DNA from: an uncultured Lachnospiraceae bacterium
GTDB taxonomy: Bacteria > Bacillota > Clostridia > Lachnospirales > Lachnospiraceae
NCBI GenBank assembly: GCA_910587635.1
Contig: CAJUNB010000018.1
Span: forward strand, 1-64,000
DNA length: 64,000 bases
Direction of reading: 5' to 3'
Shown piece after piece: positions 37,114-46,058 of this stretch; within the stretch, counting starts at the first letter, position 1; each line of letters starts with the position of its first letter. The position numbers and the translations under genes were made by a program. A model generated the notes under the pieces. That model saw nothing but the letters and a program-made list of their open reading frames with translations, ran no database searches and was not told the DNA's origin.

Positions 37114-38040
37114 ATGCCAGCACCGTTAATTCTTTTTGTATATAACCGAGTCAATCATACAAAGCAAACATTGAAAGCTGTAAGTGAAAATATATTGGCA
37201 AAGGATACAGATTTGTTCCTTTTTTCAGATGGAGCAAAGGGAGAAAATGATAGGCTTAAAGTAGCACAGGTTAGAAGATATATAGATGAATTTGAAGAAG
37301 ATAATGTATTCAAAAATGTGTATATTGAAAAAGCTTCATGTAATAATGGATTGGCCAACTCCATTATAAATGGTGTTTCTAAAGTGATTCGAAAGTATGG
37401 GAAAGTTATTGTATTAGAAGACGATTTGGTTACTTCTCCATATTTTTTAAAATTTATGAATGATTGTTTGGATTTTTATGAAGAAAATGATAAAGTGTGG
37501 TCTATTGGAGGAGCGACGTATGAGATGAATTCATTAAAAAATTATCCCCATAGTGTGTATGCAATCTGGAGAGGGTCAAGCTGGGGATGGGCTACTTGGG
37601 AAGATCGATGGGAGAAAGTTGACTGGAAAATGACGGATTATATCAGCTTTATGAAAGATCGGAAAAGAAAAAAAGTATTTCAGAAAAAATGTGGTGAAGA
37701 TATTATAATTGGGCTAAAAAAGCAAATGTTGGGCTGGACAGATTCCTGGGCAATTAGATGGTGCTATCAACAATTTAAAGAAGATATGGTATCAATTTGT
37801 CCGGTACAGTCTCTTATTAAAAATATAGGATTTGATGGAAGTGGTATTCATTCTGATTCGTATGATCGATTTCATATTTTAATGGAGGTACAGAGATGGC
37901 AATATATTTTAGAAAATATAGATGTAGATGAAAGAATAATAAATGAATTTTGTAGATATTATAAACGTACTTTTTTAACAAGAATTTATGATTTTATAAC
38001 AATAGAAGTAGAGATTATTAAAAGGATTCTAAAATTATAG
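37114..38040 (+). CDS. Glycosyltransferase with GT2/GT13-like EDDL motif
   Basis: This protein has 308 residues from ATG 37114, where AAAGGG lies seven bases upstream; an ATG at 37078 lies inside the previous gene. The N-terminus PLILFVYNRVNHTKQTLKAV and the metal site VIVLEDDLVTSPYFLKF resemble GnT-I-like (GT13) and related capsule transferases, followed by RGSSWGWATWEDRW, a conserved tryptophan-rich block. It is usually annotated simply as glycosyltransferase. Donor is unknown. Confidence 0.75.
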   Translation: MPAPLILFVYNRVNHTKQTLKAVSENILAKDTDLFLFSDGAKGENDRLKVAQVRRYIDEFEEDNVFKNVYIEKASCNNGLANSIINGVSKVIRKYGKVIVLEDDLVTSPYFLKFMNDCLDFYEENDKVWSIGGATYEMNSLKNYPHSVYAIWRGSSWGWATWEDRWEKVDWKMTDYISFMKDRKRKKVFQKKCGEDIIIGLKKQMLGWTDSWAIRWCYQQFKEDMVSICPVQSLIKNIGFDGSGIHSDSYDRFHILMEVQRWQYILENIDVDERIINEFCRYYKRTFLTRIYDFITIEVEIIKRILKL

Positions 38041-38097
38041 TAATTCGCTCGTTAATATAATAATGGGAGTATTGAGTTACAAAAAGGAGTAGAATAT

Positions 38098-39183
38098 ATG
38101 ATAGTACATGTATTGCCAGATACAGTATATGGAAACGATTTTATGGATTTTTTAGGCAGGATGTATGATATAGAAAAACATTATTTGTACGTATCTATTG
38201 GTGTGGCTAAAACAAAGATTGTTTCTCAAAATAAAAAGTGCTCGTGGGAGTATTTGAGTAAAAACAACATGAGGGAATTTAATCAAAAGGTAAAAAATGC
38301 AGATATGTTAATTGTCCATGGCCTTTTTAATCTATTAGTAATATTATGGTTGTTTTTAAATCCTTATCAATTAAAAAAGACTATAATTAGTATTTGGGGA
38401 GGTGAGCTATATGATCATAGAGATATAATTGAAAAAAACAATATTGCATATACTAAAAAAATGTTAGACTTTATCAAAGGGCGTATATTTCAAAAGGTTC
38501 CTGTGTTTTTAAATGACATGGAAGGGGACTTTGAGTTATTAAAAGAATGGTATCATATTAATGCTATTTCTATACCAGTTCTTTATCCTCCTTCAGTAAA
38601 CGTAAAAATACTGGAACCTTTATTAAATAAGAAAAAATTTGAAGAAGGAAAAAATAGATTAAAGATTTTGGTGGGAAACAGTGCGACAGAGACAAACTAT
38701 CATGAAGATATTTTTAAGAAATTAGAAAAATTTAAAATGAAAAATATAGATATTTATTGCCCATTATCATATGGCGATAACTTGTATGCTGATAAGGTGG
38801 TTTTTTGTGGTAAAAAACTTTTTGGAGATAAATTTCATGAGATAAGAAAGTTTATGCCTCCAGAAGAGTATATTAAGTTCTTGGCGGAAATAGATATTGC
38901 TATATTTAATAATAATAGAAATCAAGCAATGGGAAATATTGCATTACTTGCATATCTTGGAAGTAAAATATATTTAAGGAATGATACAGTTATGTGGAGA
39001 CAGTATGTAGAAAAGGGTAAGTGTGCGTTTTATTCTGTTGATAATATTGATAATGAAAAGTTTGAAATGTTTTACAGTTATAAAACAGAAAATATAGTCA
39101 TTAATCAAAATTATTTTAAAGAACAATGGGACGAAGAAAATTTAAAAAAAATATGGGATAGAGTATTTAACTTGCAATTTTAG
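38098..39183 (+). CDS. GT56-like glycosyltransferase (WecF-type, Fuc4NAc transferase family)
   Basis: The 361-residue product resembles the WecF/TDP-Fuc4NAc:lipid II transferase family: VHVLPDTVYGNDFMDFL at the start, VHGLFNLLVILWLFLNPY, SIWGGELYDHRD and a C-terminal IAIFNNNRNQAMGNIALLAY, all characteristic. WecF adds 4-acetamido-4,6-dideoxygalactose in enterobacterial common antigen. Here the DegT-type aminotransferase at 24401 could supply a similar aminodeoxy donor. AAAGGAG nine bases upstream fixes the ATG. Confidence 0.8.
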   Translation: MIVHVLPDTVYGNDFMDFLGRMYDIEKHYLYVSIGVAKTKIVSQNKKCSWEYLSKNNMREFNQKVKNADMLIVHGLFNLLVILWLFLNPYQLKKTIISIWGGELYDHRDIIEKNNIAYTKKMLDFIKGRIFQKVPVFLNDMEGDFELLKEWYHINAISIPVLYPPSVNVKILEPLLNKKKFEEGKNRLKILVGNSATETNYHEDIFKKLEKFKMKNIDIYCPLSYGDNLYADKVVFCGKKLFGDKFHEIRKFMPPEEYIKFLAEIDIAIFNNNRNQAMGNIALLAYLGSKIYLRNDTVMWRQYVEKGKCAFYSVDNIDNEKFEMFYSYKTENIVINQNYFKEQWDEENLKKIWDRVFNLQF

Positions 39184-39252
39184 TATATATGTATTGATAT
39201 TTCTGGCTTTAAATATTGAATGAAAAGAAATAAATGGGAGACTTATTTATAA

Positions 39253-40233
39253 ATGATAGAATTTAGTATTATTATTCCAATATACAATAGTGAGAAATAT
39301 ATATCAGAAGCGATAGAATCCGTTAAAAAGCAAACGTATGATTCGTGGGAACTAATTTTAATTGATGATGGTTCTACGGATAGAAGTGGAGTTATTTGTG
39401 ACCAGTATGCAGAAGATCCCCAAATAAAGGTTTTACATTTTGATAATGCTGGACAGACAATGAGCAGAATACGAGGAATAGAAGAAGCCAAAGGGGAATA
39501 TCTTTTGGTTATTGATAGTGATGATTTTTTAGATAATAACTGTTTAGAAAAAGTGAAAAAGGCAATTAACGCATCAAAATGCGATATGGTACTTTTTGGG
39601 TATAGGTTGTTTGGGAATGATAATAAGAATGTCGCGTTTCCCCTTGAGCCTCTAAAAGTATATAATAATATTGACTTGATAAAACAAGTAATTTTATATA
39701 CTAATCATGGGTTATGTAATAAAGTAGTAAAAACAAAAATAGTACAGTTGGCTGTACCAAGTATGATTACAAGTAGATTAAGTTTAAATGGAGATTATGC
39801 ACAAATTATTCCTATATTGTGTTATATTAAAAGTGGTTATGTAATGGATGATATATTATATAATTATCGCATCCATAATGCTAGTATTTCTCATAATTTT
39901 AAGTTACAACATATAATAGATACAGATTTTGTGACAGAGAATGTGATCCACTTATTAAATCAGTTTAGCATATTGAATAGAGATATGGAGGAGTATGCAT
40001 ATATTGCATACTGTAAAATGATAAGTGGGAGACTCTTTTCGCTATTGTCAGAAAAAAAACTTACAAAAGAAGAATGCCAAATGATACATGAATTAAATAT
40101 ATATAAAAAGATTAAGAAGTTTGAAACTATAAAATACTTAACAATAAAAGATGCTGTAACGTTAAAATTATTTAGAAAAAGATTATATTGGATATTTAGT
40201 ATATACTTTTGGAGGTCAAATAAATATAAATAA
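39253..40233 (+). CDS. GT2 glycosyltransferase
   Basis: The 326-residue product has the GT-A core FSIIIPIYNSEKYISEAIES, LIDDGSTDRSGVICDQY and VIDSDDFLDNN (metal-binding DSDD). It is closely similar in the N-terminal third to the GT2 genes at 17246 and 18288, but the base composition is much more AT-rich. A basic C-terminal tail follows. GGGAG about 12 bases upstream supports the start. Confidence 0.87.
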   Translation: MIEFSIIIPIYNSEKYISEAIESVKKQTYDSWELILIDDGSTDRSGVICDQYAEDPQIKVLHFDNAGQTMSRIRGIEEAKGEYLLVIDSDDFLDNNCLEKVKKAINASKCDMVLFGYRLFGNDNKNVAFPLEPLKVYNNIDLIKQVILYTNHGLCNKVVKTKIVQLAVPSMITSRLSLNGDYAQIIPILCYIKSGYVMDDILYNYRIHNASISHNFKLQHIIDTDFVTENVIHLLNQFSILNRDMEEYAYIAYCKMISGRLFSLLSEKKLTKEECQMIHELNIYKKIKKFETIKYLTIKDAVTLKLFRKRLYWIFSIYFWRSNKYK

Positions 40234-40289
40234 ATATAAAGAAAAAGACAATATTGCATATTAGCTGAATTTTATGGGGAGTTGATTTT

Positions 40290-41306
40290 ATGTTAAATAT
40301 TATTAGAACGTGTGTAGATGTTATTAAAAATAAAATTAACGGAGGGACATTATTTATATTACCAATTCGTAAATTTGGAGAAAAGAATGACAACAAAATA
40401 ATTTATTTTATTACAGATATATCTAGTATTGGCTCCGGATTGTATTCTTTATATTTAAGTATTATCGATGAGATTACATTTGCTCATTTGATAGGTTGGA
40501 TACCAGTTATTGATGATACAGCAGGTCTTTTAAGAAAAACCAAAATAAGTTTTAGAAAAGGGAAGAATCCTATCAGTGATTATTTTATGTTAAATAATTC
40601 TGTTACAGTGGAAGATGTATTTCAATCGAAATATGTTATTATAAATAGGGATCTTCGCATTAATAGGAAAACATTATTCAGGTTAGCGGGAAAAGAAAAA
40701 GAATATGAAATGCTTACGCAGCGGCCAATACCATTTTATGATGAAAGTAGAATTAAATATTACAGGAAGTTAGCTAAAGAAAATTGTATATATAAAGATA
40801 AGATTAGACAAGAGCTAGAAAGGGCTTATCAAGATACTATTGGCGATAAAAAGAAAGTTTTAGGCGTTGCTGTACGTGAAGGAAAAATGGGATTTACAGA
40901 AAAAAATAGAAAGCTATCAGGAGAAAGTAGACAACCTACGATTCCTGAAATTATTAGCATGGTTAATAAATATAAAGACATTTGGAAATGTAAACATGTA
41001 TATTTAAGTTGTCAATCAAATGAGATAGTTAATTTGTTTCTAAAAGAATTTGGAGTGGAAAGTGTTTTATATTTAAAAAGAACCAGGTGGCCTCTTGAAG
41101 AGTATTTAAAAATATGTAGTATAAATAATGTTAAAGATAGTAAAAAAAAGAATTGGGAGGGTATATGGCAGGAAATAGATATGTCTTATATGAAAGATAT
41201 GTATATATTATCAAAGTGTAATTCGGTGCTTATTCCGATTAATTGTGGTACAATGGCAGCATTTTTACAAAGTGATGGATACGATAATTTTTATATTATG
41301 GAATAA
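40290..41306 (+). CDS. Possible glycosyltransferase of the fucosyltransferase-like fold, unassigned
   Basis: This 338-residue protein has no clear family signature. Two segments recall GT-B fucosyltransferase-like enzymes (GT11/GT23/GT65): LGVAVREGKMGF, where an Arg-containing donor motif is expected, and HVYLSCQSNEIVNLFLKEFG followed by MYILSKCNSVLIPINCGTM, like the SD..v...F and s.cd..i...s blocks. GGGGAG lies eight bases before ATG. Neighbours are a GT2 gene and a methyltransferase. The assignment is an inference from pattern only. Confidence 0.45.
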   Translation: MLNIIRTCVDVIKNKINGGTLFILPIRKFGEKNDNKIIYFITDISSIGSGLYSLYLSIIDEITFAHLIGWIPVIDDTAGLLRKTKISFRKGKNPISDYFMLNNSVTVEDVFQSKYVIINRDLRINRKTLFRLAGKEKEYEMLTQRPIPFYDESRIKYYRKLAKENCIYKDKIRQELERAYQDTIGDKKKVLGVAVREGKMGFTEKNRKLSGESRQPTIPEIISMVNKYKDIWKCKHVYLSCQSNEIVNLFLKEFGVESVLYLKRTRWPLEEYLKICSINNVKDSKKKNWEGIWQEIDMSYMKDMYILSKCNSVLIPINCGTMAAFLQSDGYDNFYIME

Positions 41307-41400
41307 GGTTTAAAAATTATATAATCAATATATAGAAAATAAATGTAAATAGAATCGTATTTTATAATTAAAGCTAAAAAGGTTTGAAGGAAAAATTTAG

Positions 41401-42162
41401 ATGAAGTCTTATAAAGAAGTGGTAGAGAATAGATATGATAATGAAAAATATGATGCGGATTCAATTTTAAAGAATGAATATTCGTTTATCAATCCGGTTG
41501 GTTTTTATGGTGAAGTGAAGCTGGCATATGTACTGAAAAGCTTTGTCCTTCAGCTTTGTAAAGATAAGGAATTGAGTAAAATAAAAATTCTAGATGTTGG
41601 TTGTGGGATAGGGACAAAGACGAGGTTTTTGGCAGAATTTATAAGAAACCCTACGAATATATACGGAGTCGAATATTCAAAGAATAGATTAGAGTATTGT
41701 AAAAAATTAAATCCATATATAAATTATGCGTGGGGCGATATTGTAAAAGAAACTCATGAAAAAGGGGGGGGAATGTTTGACGGGATAATTTCATTTACTG
41801 TATTATCTCATTTCTCTACTGATGAAGAAATTGAAAAGGCGTTAAGAAATATTTATTCAAAAATTTTAGATAAGGGTTTGTTTTTATGGGTTGATATTAA
41901 TGATAAAAGTCATAAACAACACATGCAATACAGTGGTGATTCTTATGGATTTTCTAGTAGAGAAATGGATAGCTATGCAGGGAGGGTGGGTTTCAAGTTG
42001 GTAAAAGGTTCGGGATTATTTAAAAAAATACCGTTTATCAATACATCAACTTATTATTTAGCTAATAAAATAAAGAGGATATTCTTATTGGAATTGTTGG
42101 ATCATCTTTTGATTACGCCTTTGTTCCCCCATGCTTATAATGTAAGAATTTATAGTAAGTAG
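41401..42162 (+). CDS. Class I SAM-dependent methyltransferase with in-frame G8 tract
   Basis: The product has 253 residues. Motif I is KILDVGCGIGTKTRFLAEF, followed by YGVEYSKNRLEYC (motif II acidic residue) and an FDGIISFTVLSHFSTDEE segment, the typical methyltransf_11/23 layout. Eight G (41764-41771) encode Lys-Gly-Gly-Gly just before MFDGII. At this length the gene is open; a single-base change would truncate it after motif I. It probably methylates a sugar of the glycan, and the tract would make that variable. Confidence 0.83.
   Translation: MKSYKEVVENRYDNEKYDADSILKNEYSFINPVGFYGEVKLAYVLKSFVLQLCKDKELSKIKILDVGCGIGTKTRFLAEFIRNPTNIYGVEYSKNRLEYCKKLNPYINYAWGDIVKETHEKGGGMFDGIISFTVLSHFSTDEEIEKALRNIYSKILDKGLFLWVDINDKSHKQHMQYSGDSYGFSSREMDSYAGRVGFKLVKGSGLFKKIPFINTSTYYLANKIKRIFLLELLDHLLITPLFPHAYNVRIYSK
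41764..41771 (+). repeat. Poly-G tract (8 G), gene ON
   Basis: Eight consecutive G inside the SAM methyltransferase gene at 41401, between motif I and the substrate region. The reading frame is open through it. Confidence 0.92.
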
Positions 42163-42243
42163 TGTTAGAGGTTGATTGTTATGGGGAGTTCGAATATGAT
42201 GGTCTTAGAGGAGGGAGAAGAATATGGCTTGGGATGTATAATG

Positions 42244-42275
42244 CCTTTAATGATGGTGAAGTAAAGCATTAAAGG
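42244..42275 (+). repeat. Inverted repeat in the gap before the NeuB-like gene
   Basis: CCTTTAATG (42244-42252) and CATTAAAGG (42267-42275) form a perfect 9-bp stem with a 14-base loop, followed by ATAGTATTTTT. It may be a weak terminator or attenuator at the end of the upstream block. A 27-codon frame (42181-42264) overlaps it but shows no family resemblance. Confidence 0.35.
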
Positions 42276-42336
42276 ATAGTATTTTTATACAAGATTTCCT
42301 TTTAAATATCATATCTTTTCAGAATTAATACTATTT

Positions 42337-42342
42337 TATAAT
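42337..42342 (+). promoter_or_regulatory. Possible -10 element upstream of the NeuB-like gene
   Basis: A perfect TATAAT lies 51 bases before ATG 42394 in a 231-base gap. No good -35 hexamer is present at 16-18 bases; TTTTCA at 42316 has 15-base spacing. An internal promoter here is plausible but weakly supported. Confidence 0.25.
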
Positions 42343-42393
42343 ACGAGCTTAATTGTACAAGAAATCAAAATAAAAAAGAAAGTATGGGATATT

Positions 42394-43218
42394 ATGAAAA
42401 CATTCATTATAGCAGAAATAGGCATCAACCATAACGGAGACATCAGACTTGCAAAAAAATTAATTGATACTGCAGCTGTTGCGGGCTGTGATGCAGTAAA
42501 ATTTCAGAAGCGCACAGTGGACAAGGTATATACAAGTGATTATTTAGACAGTCCAAGAAAGAGTCCGTGGGGAGAGACACAGCGTGCCCAGAAAGAAGGA
42601 CTGGAATTTGGAAAAAAAGAGTATGATGAAATAGATAAATATTGCCGTGAAAAAGGAATCGAGTGGTATGCGTCTGCATGGGATATTGATTCTCAGAAAT
42701 TTTTACAGCAATATGACTGTAAGTATAATAAAGTGGCGTCAGCCATGCTGACAAATGATGATTTGCTGGATGAGATTGCAAAAGAAGGGAAGCATACATT
42801 TATTGCTACGGGTATGAGTACATTGGATGAGATAGAGCATGCAGTGGAAATATTTGAGAAGCATGGGTGCCCATATGAATTGATGCATTGTAACAGCACA
42901 TATCCGATGCCGGCAGAAGATGCAAATCTAAAGCTGATCAAGGTACTTTCAGATATTTATAAATGTAAAGTAGGCTACAGCGGACATGAGGAAGGGACGT
43001 TAGTCAGCACCTGTGCCGTGGCGGCGGGGGCTTCTTCTATTGAACGGCATATAACATTGGATAAGAATATGTATGGCTCTGACCAGAAAGCTTCTATTGA
43101 GCCTTATGAATTATGCAGATTAGTAAAGGATATCAGAGAAACAGAGAAGATTATGGGTACGGGAGAAAAAGTTCTTACTGCTGCGGAAGAAGAAGTAAAA
43201 AAGAAACTCAGAGGATAG
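42394..43218 (+). CDS. NeuB/SpsE-like sialic-acid-synthase-family enzyme lacking the SAF domain
   Basis: NeuB-family enzymes condense PEP with an aldose, often a 6-phosphate or N-acetylated hexosamine, to make a nonulosonic acid or its 9-phosphate. The 274-residue product shows IAEIGINHNGDIRLAKKLID, AVKFQKRTVDKVYT, FIATGMSTLDEIEHAVEIF, ELMHCNSTYP, VGYSGHEEG and ASSIERHITLDKNM, all hallmark TIM-barrel segments. It ends after the barrel; the usual C-terminal antifreeze-like (SAF) domain is absent. A KdsC-like phosphatase follows four bases later, consistent with a phosphorylated product. No CMP-sugar synthetase is seen in the window. Confidence 0.85.
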   Translation: MKTFIIAEIGINHNGDIRLAKKLIDTAAVAGCDAVKFQKRTVDKVYTSDYLDSPRKSPWGETQRAQKEGLEFGKKEYDEIDKYCREKGIEWYASAWDIDSQKFLQQYDCKYNKVASAMLTNDDLLDEIAKEGKHTFIATGMSTLDEIEHAVEIFEKHGCPYELMHCNSTYPMPAEDANLKLIKVLSDIYKCKVGYSGHEEGTLVSTCAVAAGASSIERHITLDKNMYGSDQKASIEPYELCRLVKDIRETEKIMGTGEKVLTAAEEEVKKKLRG

Positions 43219-43221
43219 AGA

Positions 43222-44286
43222 ATGATTGAATTAATTGTATTCGACATAGACGGTGTGATAGCAGACGGTTCTGTTATTGTTGATTCGAAGGGAAATGAAC
43301 AAAAAAAGATTAATTTAAAAGATATAGATGCTATCTATGAATTGCATCGCAGGGGATATACATTAGCGGCTATTACAGGAGAAGATAAAGATATTGTAGA
43401 TTACTTTGAAAAAAGGTTTCCTTGGGATTATTTTTATCGTGGCAATAAAACGAAAAAAGAAACAATGCAGCAAATTGAGCAAAGTACAGGGATCAATCGA
43501 AAAAATATTTGTTATATTGGCGATGGAAAATATGATATAGAGCCGCTTATGTATGCGGGACTAGGTATATGCCCTGCTGATGCCATTGATAAAGCGAAAA
43601 ATGCTGCAGATATTATCTTGCAAAATAATGGAGGAAATGGCTGTATCTGGGAAATGATTTCAATACTGGAAAAGTATGATGATGAGAATTATGCACATAA
43701 TTATTTTTTCAGACGTTTGGAGGAGCATACTAATATATTTAAGAAACTCGCTTCCGATCAGGAACTGATGGACCGAGCGATAGAAATCGGTGATGAAATT
43801 ATCGCTATTTTAAAGGGAGAAGGAGCTATCTATTTGTGTGGAAACGGTGGCAGTGCTGCCGATGCGCAACATATTGCTACAGAATTTATCAGTCGTTTCT
43901 ATCAGGAACGGCCCGGACTTAATGCAGAGGCATTATCTGTCAATACATCGACGCTGACTGCAATTGGAAACGATTACAGTTTTGAACGGGTATTTGCGAG
44001 ACAGCTGGAGGCAAAAGCAAAACCAGGAGATATGGTGATTGGGATTACCACCAGTGGGACATCCAAAAATGTTTTGGAAGCATTACGATATGCAGAGAAG
44101 CAGGGGTTAGTTTCAGTTTTGCTGATGGGAGGATTTGAAGATCCGGAATTGGATGGTATTGCCGATTACATTATAAAAGTTCCTTCTTTGATTACACCCA
44201 GGATTCAGGAAGCCCATATTTTTATTGGCCATGTGATTGCAGAGTATGTAGAGTATAAAATGTTTGGAGGAAAAAGAGCAATATGA
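43222..44286 (+). CDS. Fusion of KdsC-like HAD phosphatase and GmhA-like phosphoheptose isomerase
   Basis: This 354-residue two-domain protein has an N-terminal domain (1-160) that is a KdsC-type HAD phosphatase: VFDIDGVIADG with Asp8 and Asp10, AAITGEDKDI, and YIGDGKYDIEPLMYAGLGIC. The C-terminal domain (about 165-354) is a SIS isomerase of the GmhA type: YLCGNGGSAADAQHIATEF, LSVNTSTLTAIGNDYSFERV and ITTSGTSKNVLEAL. GmhA makes heptose 7-phosphate from sedoheptulose 7-phosphate. The fusion links sugar-phosphate isomerisation to a nonulosonate-type phosphatase next to a NeuB-like gene. It overlaps the next gene by four bases. Confidence 0.86.
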   Translation: MIELIVFDIDGVIADGSVIVDSKGNEQKKINLKDIDAIYELHRRGYTLAAITGEDKDIVDYFEKRFPWDYFYRGNKTKKETMQQIEQSTGINRKNICYIGDGKYDIEPLMYAGLGICPADAIDKAKNAADIILQNNGGNGCIWEMISILEKYDDENYAHNYFFRRLEEHTNIFKKLASDQELMDRAIEIGDEIIAILKGEGAIYLCGNGGSAADAQHIATEFISRFYQERPGLNAEALSVNTSTLTAIGNDYSFERVFARQLEAKAKPGDMVIGITTSGTSKNVLEALRYAEKQGLVSVLLMGGFEDPELDGIADYIIKVPSLITPRIQEAHIFIGHVIAEYVEYKMFGGKRAI

Positions 44287-46052
44287 TTAAATTATCAGAA
44301 TATGTATTTCGATTTTTAGAAGAAAAAGGAGTAAAACATGCATTTATGCTTCCAGGAGGAGGGGCAATGCATCTGGATGATTCTATTGGGAAATCGAAAA
44401 TAGAATATGTTTGCTTTTTTCACGAACAGGCGGCATCGATTGCGACAGAAGCATATGGGCAGCATACGAATAAACCGGGACTCCTGCTTGTAACATCTGG
44501 CCCGGGTTCAACAAATGCAATCACAGGAGTGACGGCAGGCTGGATAGACTCTACACCTATGTTTGTTATTTCAGGACAGTCGAAGCGGGCAGATTTGGTG
44601 GGAGATAAGGGAGTCAGGCAGATCGGTTCTCAGGAGGTACAGATCATTCCCATGATAAAGCCTGTTACAAAATATGCAGTGCAGGTATTGGAGCCGACTG
44701 AAATCAGATATCATTTAGAACGGGCGTGGTGTGAGTGTGTCAGTGGAAGACCTGGGCCAGTGTGGTTAGATATACCATTAGATGTGCAAGCCGTTATGAT
44801 AGATGAAAATGCGTTGGAAGGATATATTCCAGAAGTTGTGGAAGAGCCGGATATAACAGAAGCAATTAATAAAACCATCGATTTGTTAAAAAATTCTAAA
44901 AAACCTTTGATCTTAGCAGGGAACGGGATTAAATTAGCAGATGCAACTGAATCTTTATATAAAATTATGGAATTGCTTCATTTGCCGGTAGAAACAACCT
45001 GGAAAACAATGGATATGTTTGCAGAAGAAGATCCATTATATGTAGGGCATCCTGGTATTATGGGGGACAGAGGAGCAAATTTGATCGTACAGACTGCTGA
45101 TTTCATATTGTCAGTAGGCTGTCGTTTGGACACAAGTGTTACGGCATTTAATGAAAGAAACTTTGGGAAATGTGCTAAAAAAGTAATTGTCGATATTGAT
45201 CAAAATGAATTGTCTCGTATGGATATAGAAAAAGAAGAGGCAGTTGTTTGTGATGCTGGTCATTTTTTGAAAAAAATGTTAGAAGCGATCCAAGAGGAGA
45301 GAAATTCTGTCTGGACAAAACAGATAGAACAGGAACGGGAAGAATGGCTTTCTTATTGCAAAAATATGAGGGAGAAGTATCCGGTAGTCACTGCAGAACA
45401 TAAAAGTGCGGAAGGATACGTCAGTGCATATTATTTCACAGATGAGTTATGTAAGTTAATGCGGGAAGATGATGTTATCGTTCCTGAAAGTTCTGGTGGG
45501 GCTGGAGAGATCACGTATCAGGCGTTTCAGTTAAAAAAAGGACAGAAGGTGAAGAATGCAGCAGGGCTTGGTTCTATGGGATTTGGACTTCCCTATGCAA
45601 TTGGTTCCTGTATAGCTAATAATAGAAGGAGGACGATTCTGATCAACGGGGATGGTGCATTCCAGTTAAATATACAGGAATTAGAGACATTGCGGCGCCT
45701 GGACCTTCCGGTCAAAATGTTTATATGGAATAATAATGGATATGCCAGTATTCGGGCTATGCAGAGGAATAATTTCGAAGGGCATTATGTAGCCAGTGAT
45801 GACGCCAGTGGATTGACAATGCCTGACACAAGTAAAGTAGCAGAAGCCTATGGATTTAAAACGTATCGAATTAAAGATAATAAAGAACTGGACAGGCTGT
45901 TACCGGAAATTATGGCAGATGATAGTGCAGTATTGTGTGAGTTGATGGTTTTACCGGAAGAGACTGTATCACCCAGAGTAAAAGCAATAGTAGGTGAAAA
46001 TGGTAAGATGATGTCAGGGCCACTGGAGAAAATGTGGCCGTATGTGGAATAG
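44283..46052 (+). CDS. ThDP-dependent enzyme, acetolactate-synthase-like
   Basis: This 589-residue protein has the three-domain ThDP fold. The catalytic glutamate is in CFFHEQAASIATEAYG (Glu48), and the diphosphate/metal site is INGDGAFQLNIQELETLRR followed by WNNNGYAS (about residues 454-486). The overall pattern is IlvB-like, but no small subunit is present and the setting is a glycan cluster. Relatives in such loci, YerE being the known case, add a two-carbon acetyl branch to CDP-keto-deoxysugars. A two-carbon transfer to a ketose is an alternative. The RfbF-like genes at 62985 and 63777 would fit a CDP-sugar route. Confidence 0.82.
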   Translation: MIKLSEYVFRFLEEKGVKHAFMLPGGGAMHLDDSIGKSKIEYVCFFHEQAASIATEAYGQHTNKPGLLLVTSGPGSTNAITGVTAGWIDSTPMFVISGQSKRADLVGDKGVRQIGSQEVQIIPMIKPVTKYAVQVLEPTEIRYHLERAWCECVSGRPGPVWLDIPLDVQAVMIDENALEGYIPEVVEEPDITEAINKTIDLLKNSKKPLILAGNGIKLADATESLYKIMELLHLPVETTWKTMDMFAEEDPLYVGHPGIMGDRGANLIVQTADFILSVGCRLDTSVTAFNERNFGKCAKKVIVDIDQNELSRMDIEKEEAVVCDAGHFLKKMLEAIQEERNSVWTKQIEQEREEWLSYCKNMREKYPVVTAEHKSAEGYVSAYYFTDELCKLMREDDVIVPESSGGAGEITYQAFQLKKGQKVKNAAGLGSMGFGLPYAIGSCIANNRRRTILINGDGAFQLNIQELETLRRLDLPVKMFIWNNNGYASIRAMQRNNFEGHYVASDDASGLTMPDTSKVAEAYGFKTYRIKDNKELDRLLPEIMADDSAVLCELMVLPEETVSPRVKAIVGENGKMMSGPLEKMWPYVE

Positions 46053-46058
46053 AGCAAA

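Noticed and set aside
42181..42264. 27-codon frame before the NeuB-like gene
   Set aside because: It is short, overlaps an inverted repeat and has no recognisable motif.
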